Notes under the pieces: generated by a model
The model's database searches: none
The model's input: the letters and a program-made list of their open reading frames with translations, nothing else
Told to the model about the DNA's origin: nothing
Assembly (NCBI GenBank): GCA_038203615.1
Contig: JBBRDU010000047.1
Location: 1-21,540 of the forward strand
Origin: JBBRDU01 sp038203615
Lineage (GTDB): Bacteria > Verrucomicrobiota > Verrucomicrobiia > Chthoniobacterales > UBA10450
Direction: 5' to 3'
Length of the DNA stretch: 21,540 bases
Translations under genes and position numbers: made by a program
Shown: positions 7,715 through 15,242 of the stretch, piece by piece
Position numbering within the stretch: position 1 is the stretch's first letter
Layout: each line of letters opens with the position of its first letter

Positions 7715-8689
7715 ATGTCCGCGCTCCATCCTCTCCCCTCCCTCGCCCCACCAGCCCCCCGCCACCCCAACATCTCCAGGGGCTACGCCGCTGTCTTTGC
7801 CACCATCGGTATCTGGTCCCTGCCCTCTCTTTTCCAGTTTTATCTGAACCGATTCTACGATCCCTGGTCCCAGAACTTTTACCGTTATGCCGTAGCCTGC
7901 CTCGCTATCGCTCCGTTTCTTTTTTTGCATCGGCGGCGCAATCCGGAGCGCATTGACCGCGCCGCACTACTCGCCTGCCTCTGGCCCTGTCTGCCTAACG
8001 TCGTTCACCAGGTCACCCAGGTAATGGCCCTCTCTTACATGGGCCCCGGCGTCTACGCCATTTTTACGCGTTCCTCCGTCATTTTCACCGCCTTGCTCGC
8101 GCTTCTCTTTTTTCCGGAAGAACGACATGTCATCCGGCAATGGCAGTTTCTCTGCGGCACCCTCCTCGGTTTGATCGGTGCCTTCGGCGTCATCTGGTTT
8201 CAAGCCGGCCTCCAAACTGGCCATATCCCACTGTCCGGGCTCGCCATCGCTTTTACCGCCACCTTTTGTTGGGCGCTCTATGGCATCTTCGTGAAACGAC
8301 CTTCCGCCCGCCTCGGCCCCATCCGCAGCTTCGGACTGATCAGTCTGATCACCTCCAGCTTGCTTCTGCCGCTCACCCTTTTGTTTGGAAAAATCGGCAC
8401 CCCCCTGTATGTCGCCGGCCAGGTCAACGGGGTGCTCATCCTCTCCGCCGTGACCTGCATCACCCTGGCTCACGTTCTCTATTATATTGCGATCCGCGAG
8501 ATCGGTGTCGCCCTTGCCCAAACCCTCCAGCTCCTTTGCCCGGCCGGCGCGCTCGCCCTTTCTGCCTGGATCTTCCATGAACGGCTCAGCCACGCCCAAC
8601 TCGGGAGCGCCGCCATTCTTCTATTCGGCGCCTTCCTCGCCATGCGCACCAAGCCGCAAGCCACCAGCGAAACGGCCGAGAGTTTGTAG
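7715..8689 (+). CDS. DMT-superfamily (EamA) transporter
   Basis: A 324-residue polytopic protein with about ten hydrophobic helices arranged as two EamA repeats, the usual drug/metabolite transporter layout and length. Family-like features include the first-helix region YAAVFATIGIWSLPSLFQFY and the mid-protein WALYGIFVKRPSAR. The closing part ALAQTLQLLCPAGALALSAW followed by FHERLSHAQLGSAAILLFGA matches the typical EamA C-terminal helix pair with its conserved E. It probably exports or imports a small metabolite across the inner membrane; the substrate cannot be told from sequence. It is divergent from the TPR gene and followed by a repeat-rich gap. Confidence 0.9.
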   Translation: MSALHPLPSLAPPAPRHPNISRGYAAVFATIGIWSLPSLFQFYLNRFYDPWSQNFYRYAVACLAIAPFLFLHRRRNPERIDRAALLACLWPCLPNVVHQVTQVMALSYMGPGVYAIFTRSSVIFTALLALLFFPEERHVIRQWQFLCGTLLGLIGAFGVIWFQAGLQTGHIPLSGLAIAFTATFCWALYGIFVKRPSARLGPIRSFGLISLITSSLLLPLTLLFGKIGTPLYVAGQVNGVLILSAVTCITLAHVLYYIAIREIGVALAQTLQLLCPAGALALSAWIFHERLSHAQLGSAAILLFGAFLAMRTKPQATSETAESL

Positions 8690-8721
8690 AAAGCGCGCGT
8701 CGCGATTCGCTGAGACAGCAG

Positions 8722-8857
8722 CCAAAGCTCCAAATCCAAAGCTCCAACATCGAGGGAAGCACCAAGCTTCAATATTCAATTTCACCAGCGCACCACCCTT
8801 TTTGGAGGCTTGGAGGTTCTCTGGAGCTTGGATGTTGGAATTTGGTGCATTTGACTC
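8722..8857. repeat. Inverted repeat of CCAAA/GCTCCAA units
   Basis: The left side has CCAAAGCTCCAAATCCAAAG followed by CTCCAACATC. The right side has GGAGCTTGGATGTTGGAATT then TGG, a permuted reverse complement of the same words. The middle repeats the theme (ACCAAGCTTC, GGAGGCTTGGAGG). Base composition is more AT-rich than the neighbouring genes. This fills the first part of the 520-bp gap 8690-9208, which has no gene I can support. Confidence 0.6.
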
Positions 8858-9034
8858 ACCCTTTCACCAGCGCCTGCGCCTTGCGCGCCGATTCGATAAA
8901 CCCGAATCGCCGCAAAAGCGTCCTGGCTCGGTCCGTTTCCGCGTTGACGCCGAGGTTGGGCATATCTTTCAATTAGGTTAACAAGCCAACCCGCAAAACC
9001 TTAGGATTTAATTTTGGGAGGGACGCCGTGGAGC

Positions 9035-9126
9035 GGCGGTTTGCGACCGCCGGCCCGTGCAGGTAGGGACGGCTCTCCGAGCCGTCCCTACGCTCGAGGC
9101 CATCTTTCGACCCAACGTCCCTACCT
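9035..9126. repeat. Palindromic hairpin cluster
   Basis: It has a perfect 13-bp stem with a 3-nt loop at 9063-9091 (GTAGGGACGGCTC, loop TCC, then the complement). A 6-bp hairpin GGCGGT-TTGCG-ACCGCC is at 9035-9051. An outer pair AGGTAGGGAC (9061-9070) and GTCCCTACCT (9117-9126) encloses the right part. It looks like a dispersed palindromic element between the transporter and the polyprenyl synthase gene, and lies in the presumed leader of the latter. Confidence 0.75.
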
Positions 9127-9208
9127 GTGGGAGCGGCCCCAATGGCCGGCCTACCACACCATATTTCGATGGCGAACTTTCTTAAGACTGTTCACATTCC
9201 ACCTCCGG

Positions 9209-10090
9209 ATGGATCTCAAGGCGTACCTAGCCAATAACCAGAAAAGAATCGAGCGCGCGCTCGATCGCTATTTGCCCAAGGAGAAGGCGCGGCCGGCCAC
9301 GATCCACCGGGCCATGCGCTATAGCCTCTTCGCCGGAGGCAAGCGCCTGCGGCCGATCCTCTGCCTCTCCGCCGCCGAAGCCTGCGGCGGATCCATTGAG
9401 GCCGCGCTCCCGCTCGCCTGCGCCATGGAATGCATCCACACCTATTCGTTAGTGCATGACGATCTTCCCAGTATGGATAACGACGATTTCCGGCGTGGCC
9501 GCCCCACTTGTCACAAGGTTTTCGGCGATGGCATTGCCGTGCTCGCAGGGGACGCTCTCCTCACCGTGGCCTTCGAAATCATCGCGCACGCCACTCCCAC
9601 GCGCCGCTACAGTATGCCGGTTCTTCTCCGCGAAGTGGCCGTGGCCGCCGGCAGCCGCAAACTCATCGCCGGCCAGGTCGCCGACCTCGAAGCCGAAGGC
9701 AAAAAATCGAATCGCGCCGACCTGCGCTACATTCACGAGAATAAAACGGCTGCCATCCTGACGACTTCTGCCCGGCTCGGAGCCATGAGCGCCAATGTCG
9801 ATGCGAAAATGCTCTCCGCCATCACGAGGTTCGGGCGCGCCCTCGGTCTCGCTTTCCAGGTGATCGACGACATCCTCGATGTAACCCAGACGACGGAGAA
9901 GCTGGGCAAGAGCGCCGGCAAAGACGTGGCCGCGCAAAAAGCGACCTATCCCGCCGTCATCGGATTGGAGAAATCACGCGCCGAAGCCAAACGCCTGACC
10001 CGCAACGCGCACGATGCCCTGTCTCTTTTCGGTGAAAAAGCCCGCACTCTGCGGGAATTGGCGAATTACCTCCTCGAACGCGAATATTGA
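9209..10090 (+). CDS. ispA: Polyprenyl (probably farnesyl) diphosphate synthase
   Basis: A 293-residue protein from the ATG at 9209. The frame is open back to 9014, but that part is repeat DNA and does not resemble the family. It has GGKRLRP (43-49, substrate diphosphate binding), the first Asp-rich motif DDLPSMD (84-90) with RRGRPTCHK, GQVADL (155-160), and the second Asp-rich motif DDILD (220-224). The two extra residues in the first motif and the HTYSLVHDD context match bacterial type II farnesyl diphosphate synthases. These condense IPP with DMAPP/GPP to make C15 for quinones, hopanoids and undecaprenyl phosphate. A geranylgeranyl product is not excluded. The protein is cytosolic. No xseB or dxs neighbour is present. 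Confidence 0.93.
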   Translation: MDLKAYLANNQKRIERALDRYLPKEKARPATIHRAMRYSLFAGGKRLRPILCLSAAEACGGSIEAALPLACAMECIHTYSLVHDDLPSMDNDDFRRGRPTCHKVFGDGIAVLAGDALLTVAFEIIAHATPTRRYSMPVLLREVAVAAGSRKLIAGQVADLEAEGKKSNRADLRYIHENKTAAILTTSARLGAMSANVDAKMLSAITRFGRALGLAFQVIDDILDVTQTTEKLGKSAGKDVAAQKATYPAVIGLEKSRAEAKRLTRNAHDALSLFGEKARTLRELANYLLEREY

Positions 10091-10129
10091 CGAGGGAGGG
10101 ACGCCGCGCGCCCGCGCCCACTCTGCGCG

Positions 10130-10459
10130 CTAGGCATTCCCCAGGATCGGCGCGACCACCGTCACATCCCCGTCGTCGAACCGAACCCGTGTCGCGGACG
10201 TAAATTGTAAGATCACGCGACCACCGCGCCCGCTGCTGCCGCGCAACTGCTTGATCGTAAAATGGACGGATCGATCGTGAATCCGGAAGGCCAGGGTCAA
10301 CGCCACCTTGCGGAAATTCGTGTCCGTCGCTTTGATCCACTCTCTGAACCGCTCCGGATTGAAGCTGGCCATGTCCCGGATCAACACTGATTGAACCAGT
10401 TGACGGATGACTTCCCGCTCGCCTTTCGTTGCTGAATGGAGCCCCTGCATACCCGTCAC
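10130..10459 (-). CDS. Hypothetical protein
   Basis: A frame of up to 109 residues, beginning with a GTG at 10459 or an ATG at 10450. I do not recognise a family. The chain looks protein-like: a charged, probably helical N-terminal half (KGEREVIRQLVQSVLIRDM, then NPERFREWIKAT), then alternating hydrophobic/polar strands (VALTLAFRIHDRSVHFTIKQ, GGRVILQFTSATRVRFDDGD, VTVVAPIL). That suggests a small alpha/beta cytosolic protein with no signal or membrane segment. It is convergent with the polyprenyl synthase (39-bp gap) and divergent from alaS. No strong ribosome-binding site is visible. Confidence 0.5.
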   Translation of the reverse strand: MTGMQGLHSATKGEREVIRQLVQSVLIRDMASFNPERFREWIKATDTNFRKVALTLAFRIHDRSVHFTIKQLRGSSGRGGRVILQFTSATRVRFDDGDVTVVAPILGNA

Positions 10460-10522
10460 ACGAGCAGGAAAAATGCCCTGGCCCGGGACATCGCGCTGCG
10501 AGGTCGGTGCGCGGAGGATATC

Positions 10523-10557
10523 CGCGGAGTGGACGCCGCAGCCCGGCGTCCACTACC
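10523..10557. repeat. Dispersed hairpin repeat, copy 1
   Basis: A perfect 10-bp stem GTGGACGCCG / CGGCGTCCAC (10529-10538 with 10544-10553), loop CAGCC, is preceded by CGCGGA and followed by TACC. A near-copy lies at 17702-17735 with altered stem bases. An adjacent short palindrome (GCGGA-GGATA-TCCGC, 10511-10525) sits directly upstream. Confidence 0.7.
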
Positions 10558-10613
10558 GTGACCGCACATTTCCATTTGGAAAGGAGCGGCCGTTCGGCAA
10601 CTTGGGAGCGGTT

Positions 10614-10715
10614 ATGAGACGCTGGATGGCTTTCCTTTTGATTTGCACCGTTGGTGCTGAGGCGTTCCCGGCCCAGTCGATCGCGCGCGCGGGAGCGCTG
10701 AAGGTGCTACCGTAA
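10614..10715 (+). CDS. Possible 33-residue peptide upstream of alaS
   Basis: An ATG at 10614 opens a 33-codon frame that ends 17 nt before alaS. It starts with two arginines and a hydrophobic run (MRRWMAFLLICTVGAEAFPA), like a short signal peptide, and has 7 alanines. It could be a tiny exported peptide, a translated leader for alaS, or chance. No good ribosome-binding site is visible. I rate it low and list it because of its position. Confidence 0.2.
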   Translation: MRRWMAFLLICTVGAEAFPAQSIARAGALKVLP

Positions 10716-10732
10716 CATGTAAGGCTGACCGC

Positions 10733-13700
10733 ATGACCGGCTCTGAGATTCGACAGTCCTTCCTCGATTTTTTTCAGGAGAAGCAGCACACCATCGTTCC
10801 GTCATCGTCGCTCCGGCCGGACTCCCCCAATTTGCTCTTCACCAACGCGGGGATGAACCAGTTCGTGCCGATTTTCCTCGGCCAACAGAAAGCCGCCTGG
10901 CAGCCGCCCCGCACCGCCGATACGCAGAAATGCATTCGGGCCGGCGGAAAACACAACGACCTCGAGGATGTGGGGCTCGACACCTATCACCACACCTTCT
11001 TCGAAATGCTGGGGAACTGGAGCTTCGGCGACTACTTCAAGAAGGAAGCGATCGCCTGGGCCTGGGAACTAGTGGTGGAACGCTGGAAACTTCCGCCGCC
11101 ACGCCTCTACGCCACCGTTTATCAACCCGGGCCTAACGAGCCGAGCGAGTTCGACCAGGAAGCCTACGATCATTGGGCCCACCTCTTCCGTGAGGCCGAT
11201 CTGGATCCGGCCATGCACATTGTGAACGGGAACAAGAAGGACAATTTCTGGATGATGGGCGATACCGGTCCCTGCGGCCCCTGTTCCGAGCTGCATGTCG
11301 ACCTCACGCCGGATGGCGACACCCGCGGCACGCTCGTCAACCGGGACGATCCACGTTGCATCGAAATCTGGAACCTTGTCTTCATCCAGTTCAACGCCAA
11401 TCCAGACGGCACCTTCGCGCCTCTCCCACAGCGCCATGTCGATACCGGCATGGGGTTCGAGCGCGCCACCGCCCTCATCCAGGGAACGAAGAATTTCTCT
11501 GACTTCTCCGGCATCATCTCCAATTACGAGACCGACGTCTTTCGCCCGATCTTCGACGAACTGGGAAAACTCAGTGGCAAACAATATCGCTCGACGCTTC
11601 CCGTCCGGGGAGCGCACGCGCCCTCGCGTGCCGCGGTTGGCGACTCGCCGACCGCCTCATCCGGCGAGGCGCCGGATGCAGCACCCGAGGCGGGTGCGCT
11701 TCCCGGAGCAGAACAGGAAAAGATCGACATCGCCTTCCGCGTCCTCGCTGACCACGTCCGCACGCTCTCCTTCGCCATCGCGGATGGAATCAGTCCGTCG
11801 AACGAAGGCCGTGGTTATGTCCTCCGCCGCATCTTGCGCCGGGCCGTGCGTTACGGCCGCACCCTCGGATTTCATGAACCGTTCTTTTCCAGACTGGTCG
11901 CTGTCGTCACGCAAACGATGGGCGACGTTTTCCCCGAACTCCGCGCCCAGCGATCGAAAATCGAGGAGACAATCAAACGCGAGGAGGAATCCTTCAACCG
12001 GACCCTCGACAAAGGCATCGACCTCTTCGAGCGCGAGGCGGCCAAAGTTCTGGGGAGCGCACGCGACTCGCGTGCAGCGGACGGCGACTCGCCGTCCGCC
12101 TCCGACGCTCAATACTCAAAGCGCCGTCTCCCGCACTTCGAGCGGCCCTGGGGCAAATACATGGTAACATTCAACACCCATCAACGTGCCGTTCTTAGTT
12201 CTACGGAGCGCGACATTGTCATGGAATGTCTGCTCTTTCCCGCGCAGCAAAATCGTTATGAATTGTATGCAGCCTGCGTCATGCCGGACCACGTCCATTT
12301 GCTTTTTGAGCCGCGGATCAAAGAAGAAAATGACGAGGGACAACCGGTATTTCATCCTCTTTCCGAATTACTCCAAAACATCAAATCCGTTTCCGCCCAC
12401 AAGATAAACGCCGATCGCGGGACAACCGGACCGGTTTGGGAGAAGGAGTCTTTCGACTATTTGATTCGCTCTGATCGCGATTTATCTGAAAAATTCCGCT
12501 ACATTTGTGCCAATCCCTGGGACGCGGGAGCGGCAAAGCCCCACGAAGATTATGCGTGGCTTTGGACTCCGGACAACGAGAGAGCGTCCGGCGAGTCGCC
12601 GGACGCAGCACGCGAGTCGCGTGCGCTCCCAATCATTTCCGGAGCGTTCGCGTTCAAACTTTACGACACTTACGGTTTCCCCCTCGATCTCACGGAACTC
12701 ATGGCGCGCGAGCGCGGCTTGATTGTGGATGTGGCCGGTTTCGAAACCTTGATGGACCAGCAGCGCGCCCGGGCGCGCAAGGCGCAAAAAAAGGAAGCAA
12801 TCAGTATCGAGGAAGAGAATCTGCAGATCGCCCCCACCAGGTTCCTCGGTTACGATTTTCTCGAGACTGAGGCAATCGTCGAAAATGTTCTTCCCGGCAA
12901 AGATCCGCAAGAGATCAATGTCATCCTGGATCAAACCGCTTGTTACGCGGAGATGGGCGGACAAGTAGGCGATCATGGAGTCCTGCACGTCCCGGGGCAC
13001 GATCGCACGGAAGTGGGCCTGCTTCGGATCAAAGACACGCAAAAACGCGGAGACGTTTTCGTGCATCGCGCCGTTGTGGCAGAGGGACGCGCGCCCGAGC
13101 CTGGCGAAGCAGTTCGCATAGCCGTCGATGCCCAGCGACGTAGCGCCATTCAGCGGCATCACACCGTCACCCACCTCCTGCATTGGGCATTGCATGAAAT
13201 CGTTTCACCTGATGCCGTCCAGAAAGGAAGCTACGTCGGGCCGGACAAACTGACCTTCGATTTCAGCAGCGCCGCCCTTACGCCTGAGCAGAAGCGCGAG
13301 GTCGAAAGAGAGGTCAACGAAAAAGTCCGAGAGAATGCGCCTGTTTCGTGGACCGAAATCCCTTACGTCGACGCGAAGAAGCGCACAGATATCCAGCAAT
13401 TCTTTGGCGATAAATACGGCGACGCTGTGCGCGTCGTTCAGATCGGAGGTGAGGCAGCCGCTCTCAACGGCTACTCCATGGAACTCTGCGGCGGCACCCA
13501 TGTCCGCGCCACCGGCGAGATCGATTCGTTCCGGATTGTCAGCGAGTCCGCCATCGCCGCCGGCATCCGTCGAATCGAAGCGGTGTCGGGCGACGCAGCC
13601 CGTCAATGGGCCGGGCACGAAGCCTCGCGGCAGCAGGAAAAATTCGAGGGACTTGCCAAAAAGAAACCGGATCTAGCCGCGCTTCCCGCTCTCACCACCA

Positions 13701-14194
13701 CGGACACCACCTCAGCCATGCTGGACCAGATCGACACCCGCGCGGAAACCCTTCAGCGAGCGGAGACGGAGGTACATGATTTCGAAAAGAAAAACGCCAA
13801 GGCGGCCGAAGCCGATCTGCAAAGCCGCGCCGCGCAAATCGCGGATGAGTTGGAAGCGGCGCACGCCGACAAACATTTTTGCGTCGCGGAAGTAGCGGAC
13901 GCGGATGGCAAGCTGCTGCAGGCCGTAGCTGATACTTTGCGCTCCAAAGTCAAAGGGCCCATCTTCCTCATCGGCGCGAGCCAGGGCGCGGTTGCACTGA
14001 TCGCGTCGGTCCCAAAGGAATTCACGGCGAAGGTGCAGGCCGACAAATTGATTCAAACGATCGCCCCGATCGTCGGGGGCAAAGGCGGCGGTCGCCCGGA
14101 AAACGCCCGGGGCGCCGGCAAAGATTCCTCAAAAGTGAATCAGGCTCTCGAGCAAGCCCGCAAGATTCTGGGCGACGCCGGATTCGAAAGTTAA
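10733..14194 (+). CDS. alaS: Alanyl-tRNA synthetase interrupted in-frame by a REPIN and a RAYT transposase
   Basis: One open frame of 1153 residues; bacterial AlaRS is usually about 870-930. Family signatures run throughout. The start is EIRQSFLDFFQEKQHTIVPS, then HHTFFEMLGNWSFGDYFKKE, CGPCSELHVDL and DTGMGFERATA, then ADHVRTLSFAIADGISPSNE and YVLRRILRRAVRYGR. Later come FKLYDTYGFPLDLTELMARE, the editing site HTVTHLLH (HxxxH) with MELCGGTHVRATGE (CxxxH), and the C-Ala glycine-rich GGKGGGRPENARGAGKD. Two foreign blocks sit between conserved segments: residues about 292-325 (REPIN, after KQYRSTLP) and about 441-633 (RAYT, between EREAAKVLG and ISGAFAFKLYDTYG). Removing both leaves about 926 residues, a normal size. 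AlaRS charges tRNA-Ala and is essential, so this frame is probably functional despite the inserts. It is convergent with the DUF3667 gene (7-bp gap). Confidence 0.95.
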   Translation: MTGSEIRQSFLDFFQEKQHTIVPSSSLRPDSPNLLFTNAGMNQFVPIFLGQQKAAWQPPRTADTQKCIRAGGKHNDLEDVGLDTYHHTFFEMLGNWSFGDYFKKEAIAWAWELVVERWKLPPPRLYATVYQPGPNEPSEFDQEAYDHWAHLFREADLDPAMHIVNGNKKDNFWMMGDTGPCGPCSELHVDLTPDGDTRGTLVNRDDPRCIEIWNLVFIQFNANPDGTFAPLPQRHVDTGMGFERATALIQGTKNFSDFSGIISNYETDVFRPIFDELGKLSGKQYRSTLPVRGAHAPSRAAVGDSPTASSGEAPDAAPEAGALPGAEQEKIDIAFRVLADHVRTLSFAIADGISPSNEGRGYVLRRILRRAVRYGRTLGFHEPFFSRLVAVVTQTMGDVFPELRAQRSKIEETIKREEESFNRTLDKGIDLFEREAAKVLGSARDSRAADGDSPSASDAQYSKRRLPHFERPWGKYMVTFNTHQRAVLSSTERDIVMECLLFPAQQNRYELYAACVMPDHVHLLFEPRIKEENDEGQPVFHPLSELLQNIKSVSAHKINADRGTTGPVWEKESFDYLIRSDRDLSEKFRYICANPWDAGAAKPHEDYAWLWTPDNERASGESPDAARESRALPIISGAFAFKLYDTYGFPLDLTELMARERGLIVDVAGFETLMDQQRARARKAQKKEAISIEEENLQIAPTRFLGYDFLETEAIVENVLPGKDPQEINVILDQTACYAEMGGQVGDHGVLHVPGHDRTEVGLLRIKDTQKRGDVFVHRAVVAEGRAPEPGEAVRIAVDAQRRSAIQRHHTVTHLLHWALHEIVSPDAVQKGSYVGPDKLTFDFSSAALTPEQKREVEREVNEKVRENAPVSWTEIPYVDAKKRTDIQQFFGDKYGDAVRVVQIGGEAAALNGYSMELCGGTHVRATGEIDSFRIVSESAIAAGIRRIEAVSGDAARQWAGHEASRQQEKFEGLAKKKPDLAALPALTTTDTTSAMLDQIDTRAETLQRAETEVHDFEKKNAKAAEADLQSRAAQIADELEAAHADKHFCVAEVADADGKLLQAVADTLRSKVKGPIFLIGASQGAVALIASVPKEFTAKVQADKLIQTIAPIVGGKGGGRPENARGAGKDSSKVNQALEQARKILGDAGFES
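11605..11706. mobile_element. REPIN (paired inverted REP) inside alaS
   Basis: The arms are CCGGGGAGCGCACGCG (left, from 11605) and GGGTGCGCTTCCCGG (right, to 11706), inverted with a few mismatches. The left half has two hairpins: GCACGCG-CCCT-CGCGTGC and GGTTGGCG-ACT-CGCCGACC. The right half mirrors them with GGCGAGGCGCC and GCACCCGAGGCGGGTGC. The span of 102 nt is 34 codons with no stop, giving an Ala/Ser/Pro/Gly-rich insert absent from ordinary AlaRS at this point. Sequence and layout match the REPs that flank the transposase 350 bp downstream, so it is probably a non-autonomous product of that system. Confidence 0.85.
12053..12100. repeat. Left REP of the RAYT unit
   Basis: Head GGGAGCGC, then hairpin 1 GCACGCG-ACT-CGCGTGC (12059-12075, 7-bp stem), then hairpin 2 GCGGACGGCG-ACT-CGCCGTCCGC (12077-12099, perfect 10-bp stem). 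Both loops are ACT. It is translated as an Ala/Ser/Asp-rich stretch of the AlaRS frame. Confidence 0.88.
12584..12630. repeat. Right REP of the RAYT unit (inverted)
   Basis: A reverse-oriented partner of the left REP: hairpin GCGTCCGGCG-AGT-CGCCGGACGC (12584-12606), then GCACGCG-AGT-CGCGTGC, then the tail GCGCTCCC. Hairpin 1 and the head are identical to the left REP; hairpin 2 differs at paired positions so the stem is preserved. Confidence 0.88.
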
Positions 14195-14201
14195 AAGCTG
14201 G

Positions 14202-15242
14202 CTAGGGGAGAGCAATGGTGACGAGTGTGGTCACGGCCAGAGCGAGCACCAACACCATCAGATAAACGAAGCCGCCCAGGGAAAACTTGAATAACGTCAT
14301 GAACCAGCTCTGCCGATAGACTCGTCGAATGGAGAGGAAGATCAGGATGACCGCGACGACCAGAAGCAGCGTCCGAGCCAGCGGTTCCAGCGCAGGAAGG
14401 GCATGATTCAGGCCGAGCGCCGTGAGCGCAATCACCAGTGCCGCGACATACGCGAAACTGTGGATGTGTAACGCGTAAATCAGGTGATCGATGTAAAAGA
14501 TGCGCCGGAAGAAATAAAGAAGCTTCAAGACAAACGCGAACAGAGGAATGCAAGCCAGCATCATGTAGGGTAGATTTTCCATGAGCGAACGGAGGAAGAA
14601 CTTCCCTTTGCTCCCGTGCTTGCCGATCTTCTCTTCCACCCGTTGTTGCATCCATGCTTCGAACACGGTCGGCGTCCGATTGGGACCGATATGGATGATG
14701 GGCGAGCCGTCGTCGATTTCGCTCTCCTCCGCATCTCCCGGGCGATCGATGGGCGGAGTCGCTCCGGGCTTCGGTTCGCCCGCCTCGCCGGAGGGACCGT
14801 TCTCAATCGTGATCGGATTGATATTCTTCTCCGCCTGTCGCTCACCGTAATTGGTGGCAAAGAAAAACAGCACACTGGCCAGCAGATAGAGGCGCAGCGG
14901 GTTGAGATAGCGGACGCGGTGACCAGCCAGGAATTCATTGGTCAATTTCCAGGGCCGCGTCACCAGATGCCCGAGCGTGGCCAGGAACTTCGAATCCCAG
15001 TTCAGGAACGAATCGAGCACGTCCACGATGACGTGCCGAAAAGAGCGCCGATAATCGACCGCCGGCTGACCGCATTGACCGCAAAACCTTCCTGTCAGCA
15101 GAGTGCCGCAGTTCTCGCAATGGGTCAGAGGCGGAGTCTGCCTTTTCTTGCGACCAAAGAGTCGGCGGCCGGGCCGCGGCGGCTCGCCCCCGGCCCCAAT
15201 CGCCGTATCACCTAACAAGATTTTCGCCGGCTCGTCTGACAT
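14202..15242 (-). CDS. DUF3667-type zinc-ribbon membrane protein
   Basis: A 346-residue protein. After a basic N-terminus comes a zinc ribbon CENCGTLLTGRFCGQCGQ (C42, C45, C54, C57), then RRSFRHVIVDVLDSFLNWDS with ATLGHLVTRPWKLTNEFLAG. That pattern (CxxCG...CxxCGQ, then a conserved WD/TRPxxxxxxFLxGxRxxYxxPxRxY block) is typical of DUF3667 proteins. About five membrane helices follow (LYLLASVLFFFATNYG; YMMLACIPLFAFVLKLLYFF; and three in the last ~100 residues). They are separated by a Pro/Gly/Glu-rich soluble loop of about 80 residues. The function is unknown; it is an inner-membrane protein. It is convergent with alaS, with its stop 7 bp from the alaS stop. Confidence 0.82.
   Translation of the reverse strand: MSDEPAKILLGDTAIGAGGEPPRPGRRLFGRKKRQTPPLTHCENCGTLLTGRFCGQCGQPAVDYRRSFRHVIVDVLDSFLNWDSKFLATLGHLVTRPWKLTNEFLAGHRVRYLNPLRLYLLASVLFFFATNYGERQAEKNINPITIENGPSGEAGEPKPGATPPIDRPGDAEESEIDDGSPIIHIGPNRTPTVFEAWMQQRVEEKIGKHGSKGKFFLRSLMENLPYMMLACIPLFAFVLKLLYFFRRIFYIDHLIYALHIHSFAYVAALVIALTALGLNHALPALEPLARTLLLVVAVILIFLSIRRVYRQSWFMTLFKFSLGGFVYLMVLVLALAVTTLVTIALP

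Larger units (their letters stand above)
12053..12630 (+). mobile_element. REP-associated tyrosine transposase (RAYT, Y1/HUH) unit inserted in alaS
   Basis: The unit is bounded by inverted REPs and encodes, in the alaS frame, a Y1-transposase domain (IS200-like fold) of about 140-150 residues. Motifs in order: RRLPHFERPWGKYMVTFNTH (typical RAYT start), MPDHVHLLF holding the HUH histidine pair HVH, LSELLQNIKSVSAHKIN, GPVWEKESFDYLIRSDRDL and YICANPWDAGA. The catalytic Tyr is probably within ESFDYLIRS, but I cannot fix it without alignment. No stop or frameshift is present. An in-frame ATG at 12161 could allow separate translation, with only a weak purine-rich sequence before it. RAYTs nick and move REP sequences as single strands. 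The block looks lower in GC than the flanking alaS sequence. No target-site duplication is seen, as expected for this type. Orientation is the same as alaS. Confidence 0.9.

Noticed and set aside
9014..9208. An extended N-terminus for the polyprenyl synthase
   Set aside because: The added 65 residues are encoded by hairpin repeats and do not resemble the family; the ATG at 9209 gives the normal length.
8690..9208. CRISPR array
   Set aside because: Repeated words are present, but they are inverted and irregular with no fixed repeat-spacer period, and no cas genes are nearby.
12053..12630. Group I/II intron or intein inside alaS
   Set aside because: The block has no intein splice motifs (no Cys/Ser start or HN end), no reverse transcriptase and no intron core. 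It encodes an HUH transposase and is bounded by REPs.
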